A stretch of DNA of 7,909 nt from Porphyrobacter sp. (GTDB lineage: Bacteria; Pseudomonadota; Alphaproteobacteria; Sphingomonadales; Sphingomonadaceae), in contig JAKFWB010000092.1 in NCBI GenBank assembly GCA_021732945.1, positions 1 to 7,909 on the forward strand. Direction: 5' to 3'. Shown one piece after another: positions 6,680 through 7,909 of the stretch; position 1 is the stretch's first letter, and the number at the start of each line of letters is the position of its first letter. The notes beneath the pieces were generated by a model that did not search any database, was not told the DNA's origin, and saw only the letters and a list, made by a program, of their open reading frames with translations. A program made the position numbers and the translations under genes.

Positions 6680-6685
6680 GGAAGG
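6680..6685 (+). promoter_or_regulatory. Ribosome binding site deciding the methyltransferase start
   Basis: GGAAGG ends 6 nt before ATG at 6692. It favours this start over the in-frame upstream ATG at 6644, which has no comparable site, and over the longer extension overlapping rmlA. Confidence 0.65.
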
Positions 6686-6691
6686 CATCGC

Positions 6692-7390
6692 ATGGCAGAT
6701 GTGGTTACCCCGATTTACACCCAATCCCATCGCGACGGGATCGAGGCGATCTGTCCGCCCGCCCCTCGGCGCATTCTGGATATCGGCGGATCATCGGGGC
6801 GATTTGCCGCCGCGATCAAGCAGTCGCTCGGCGCTGATACGGTCTATGTGGCTGATTACTCCGCCGATGCGCTGGCTCAGGCAGCCGCAATTACCGACGG
6901 CACGTTTCAGGTCGATCTCAACCGCCGCAGCGCAATTACCGAGGCGCTCGCCACGGTGGAGCCCTTCGATCTGGTGTTCTGCCTGTGCGTGCTCGAACAT
7001 GTCTATGATCCCTGGGCGCTGATCGCGGAACTGCACGAAACCCTGCCAATGGGCGCGACGATTGTCGCCTCAGTGCCCAACACCCAGCATCTGCGTTTCA
7101 TTGCGCGGGTGGTGGGGGGCACCTGGCACTATGATCACACCGGGCTGTTTGACCGCACCCACATCCGCTTCTTCGCGCGCCGCTCGGCCGAAAAGCTGAT
7201 GACGTGCAGCGGGCTGGAGCTGGTGGCGAGCCAGATGCGCATCCGCAATCGCACGCTTGCCCTGCTCGACAAGCTGACGCTGGGTCTGTTTCGCCGCTTC
7301 CTTGCGCTGCAATTTGAAGTGGTGGTGCGCAAGACCTCCGCCACCGTGCGCGATCCCGGCTATTGCGGCGCGAATATCGCGGGCGCATGA
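6692..7390 (+). CDS. Class I SAM-dependent methyltransferase
   Basis: The protein has 232 residues from ATG at 6692. The frame is open back to 6437, but the extra 85 codons overlap rmlA, read as low-complexity shadow sequence, and lack a ribosome binding site. The Rossmann core shows motif I as ILDIGGSSGRF (28-38), acidic D55 at the end of beta-2, D75 in FQVDLN, FDLVFCLCVLEHV (92-104) with the LEH typical of Methyltransf_11/23 proteins, and VASVPNTQH (125-133). The HTGLFDRTHIRFF segment (149-161) is common in methyltransferases from polysaccharide and O-antigen loci. Such enzymes methylate sugars or other groups with SAM in the cytoplasm, but the substrate cannot be read from the sequence. 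It is the first gene of the rightward unit and ends in a 4-bp ATGA overlap with the glycosyltransferase. Confidence 0.88.
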   Translation: MADVVTPIYTQSHRDGIEAICPPAPRRILDIGGSSGRFAAAIKQSLGADTVYVADYSADALAQAAAITDGTFQVDLNRRSAITEALATVEPFDLVFCLCVLEHVYDPWALIAELHETLPMGATIVASVPNTQHLRFIARVVGGTWHYDHTGLFDRTHIRFFARRSAEKLMTCSGLELVASQMRIRNRTLALLDKLTLGLFRRFLALQFEVVVRKTSATVRDPGYCGANIAGA

Positions 7391-7909
7391 TGGCAAGCGG
7401 CACCACCGAACTGCTGCTCGCGACCTATAACAGCGAGCGCTATCTGGCTGAGTTGCTGGAATCGCTCATCAATCAGACCCATGATGACTTCCTGCTGGTG
7501 GTGTCCGACGATGGATCGCGCGATGCGACGCTGGACATCATCGCCGCCTTCGCCCCGCGCTTTCGCCATCCGCCGCGCTTGCTGGAGCATGCGGCACCTT
7601 CGGGTTCAGCAATGATGAACTTCGCCCGCCTGCTAGAAGCTGCGACGGCGGATTATGTGCTGCTGGTCGATCATGACGATATCTGGCTCCCAGACAAGGT
7701 GGCGAGCGGATTGGCGCTGGTGCGCGGCGTAGAGGCGCGGCGCGGCGCGGAGCACCCGGTTCTGGCCCATGGCGATTTGCGGGTGATTGACGGCGCAGGA
7801 GAAGTGTCACGCCCGTCATTCTGGGCGATGAAGCAGATCGATCCGGCCTGCTCGCACAGCTTGCGCCGCACGCTGATCCACGCTTCTGTGGTTGGCTGCA
7901 CCACGACCA
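7387..7909 (+). CDS. Family 2 glycosyltransferase (GT-A fold), partial: N-terminal 174 residues
   Basis: ATG at 7387 overlaps the methyltransferase TGA as ATGA, and a second ATG follows at 7390, so either may be used. The frame is open to the window end, giving 174 residues of a protein that is usually about 280-330. GT2 features: LLLATYNSERYL (9-20) at the N-terminus, SDDGSRD (40-46) for nucleotide binding, and the metal-binding DHDDIWLPDK (95-104) with D95, D97 and D98. The DxDDIWLP version and a VVGCT segment near the cut end resemble rhamnosyltransferase-like GT2 enzymes of O-antigen and exopolysaccharide loci. Rhamnosyl transfer would suit the adjacent rml genes, but donor and acceptor are inference. 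There is no signal peptide, so it should act at the cytoplasmic membrane face. Confidence 0.88.
   Translation, partial: MMASGTTELLLATYNSERYLAELLESLINQTHDDFLLVVSDDGSRDATLDIIAAFAPRFRHPPRLLEHAAPSGSAMMNFARLLEAATADYVLLVDHDDIWLPDKVASGLALVRGVEARRGAEHPVLAHGDLRVIDGAGEVSRPSFWAMKQIDPACSHSLRRTLIHASVVGCTTT

Larger units (their letters stand above)
6499..6691. promoter_or_regulatory. Divergent intergenic region between rmlA and the methyltransferase; likely holds both promoters
   Basis: This 193-bp stretch is the only substantial non-coding DNA in the window and lies between divergent genes, so both transcription units probably start here. Two outward-facing TTGAC hexamers are visible: TTGACC on the minus strand (6567-6562) and TTGACG on the plus strand (6611-6616). 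A 17-nt spacer from the minus hexamer leads to AATGCA (6544-6539), a poor -10 that would give a leader of about 34 nt before rmlA. The plus hexamer has no good -10 at 16-18 nt. Alphaproteobacterial promoters are degenerate, so the exact elements are uncertain. No terminator or riboswitch fold was recognised. Confidence 0.5.

Noticed and set aside
6437..6691. 85-codon N-terminal extension of the methyltransferase frame
   Set aside because: It overlaps rmlA on the opposite strand and the intergenic region, resembles no domain, and the GGAAGG site supports ATG at 6692.

Overview
This window is a cell-surface polysaccharide biosynthesis locus from a GC-rich bacterium. The codon use, the GC content, the style of the proteins and the tightly overlapping genes suggest an alphaproteobacterium, most likely of the Sphingomonadales (Erythrobacter/Sphingomonas type). 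That placement comes from reading the proteins and not from any search, so it is only moderately secure. There is no insertion sequence, tRNA, rRNA or CRISPR array.

Layout. Seven genes run leftward from about 6498 to beyond position 1 and look like one operon: rmlA, rmlC, rmlD and rmlB (the complete dTDP-L-rhamnose pathway), then a polysaccharide pyruvyl transferase family protein, then an FrhB-like iron-sulfur/flavin oxidoreductase (the coenzyme F420 hydrogenase/dehydrogenase beta-subunit family), and last the N-terminal half of a Wzx-type flippase cut by the window edge. Six junctions join these seven genes: 4-bp overlaps at rmlA/rmlC and rmlC/rmlD, 8-bp overlaps at rmlD/rmlB and pyruvyl transferase/FrhB-like, a 2-bp gap between rmlB and the pyruvyl transferase, and a 19-bp gap before the flippase. 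That last gap is filled by a 7-codon mini-ORF that touches both neighbours. A 193-bp intergenic region (6499-6691) separates this operon from a divergent rightward pair: a SAM-dependent methyltransferase (6692-7390) and, overlapping it by 4 bp, a family 2 glycosyltransferase that runs off the right edge.

How the genes work together. RmlA-D turn glucose-1-phosphate and dTTP into dTDP-L-rhamnose. A glycosyltransferase such as the GT2 would add sugars to a lipid-linked repeat unit, the methyltransferase may decorate a sugar or other group, the pyruvyl transferase may add a pyruvate group, and the flippase moves the finished lipid-linked unit across the inner membrane. The FrhB-like protein is the piece without an obvious role. 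It keeps eight or more well-placed cysteines, sits directly between the pyruvyl transferase and the flippase, and is translationally coupled to the former. This pair is the most interesting part of the window.

Regulatory structure. The divergent region holds two outward-facing TTGAC hexamers and a 13-bp dyad (GCTGCA-T-TGCAGC) that lies where the -10 element of the leftward operon would fall, so it is a candidate operator.
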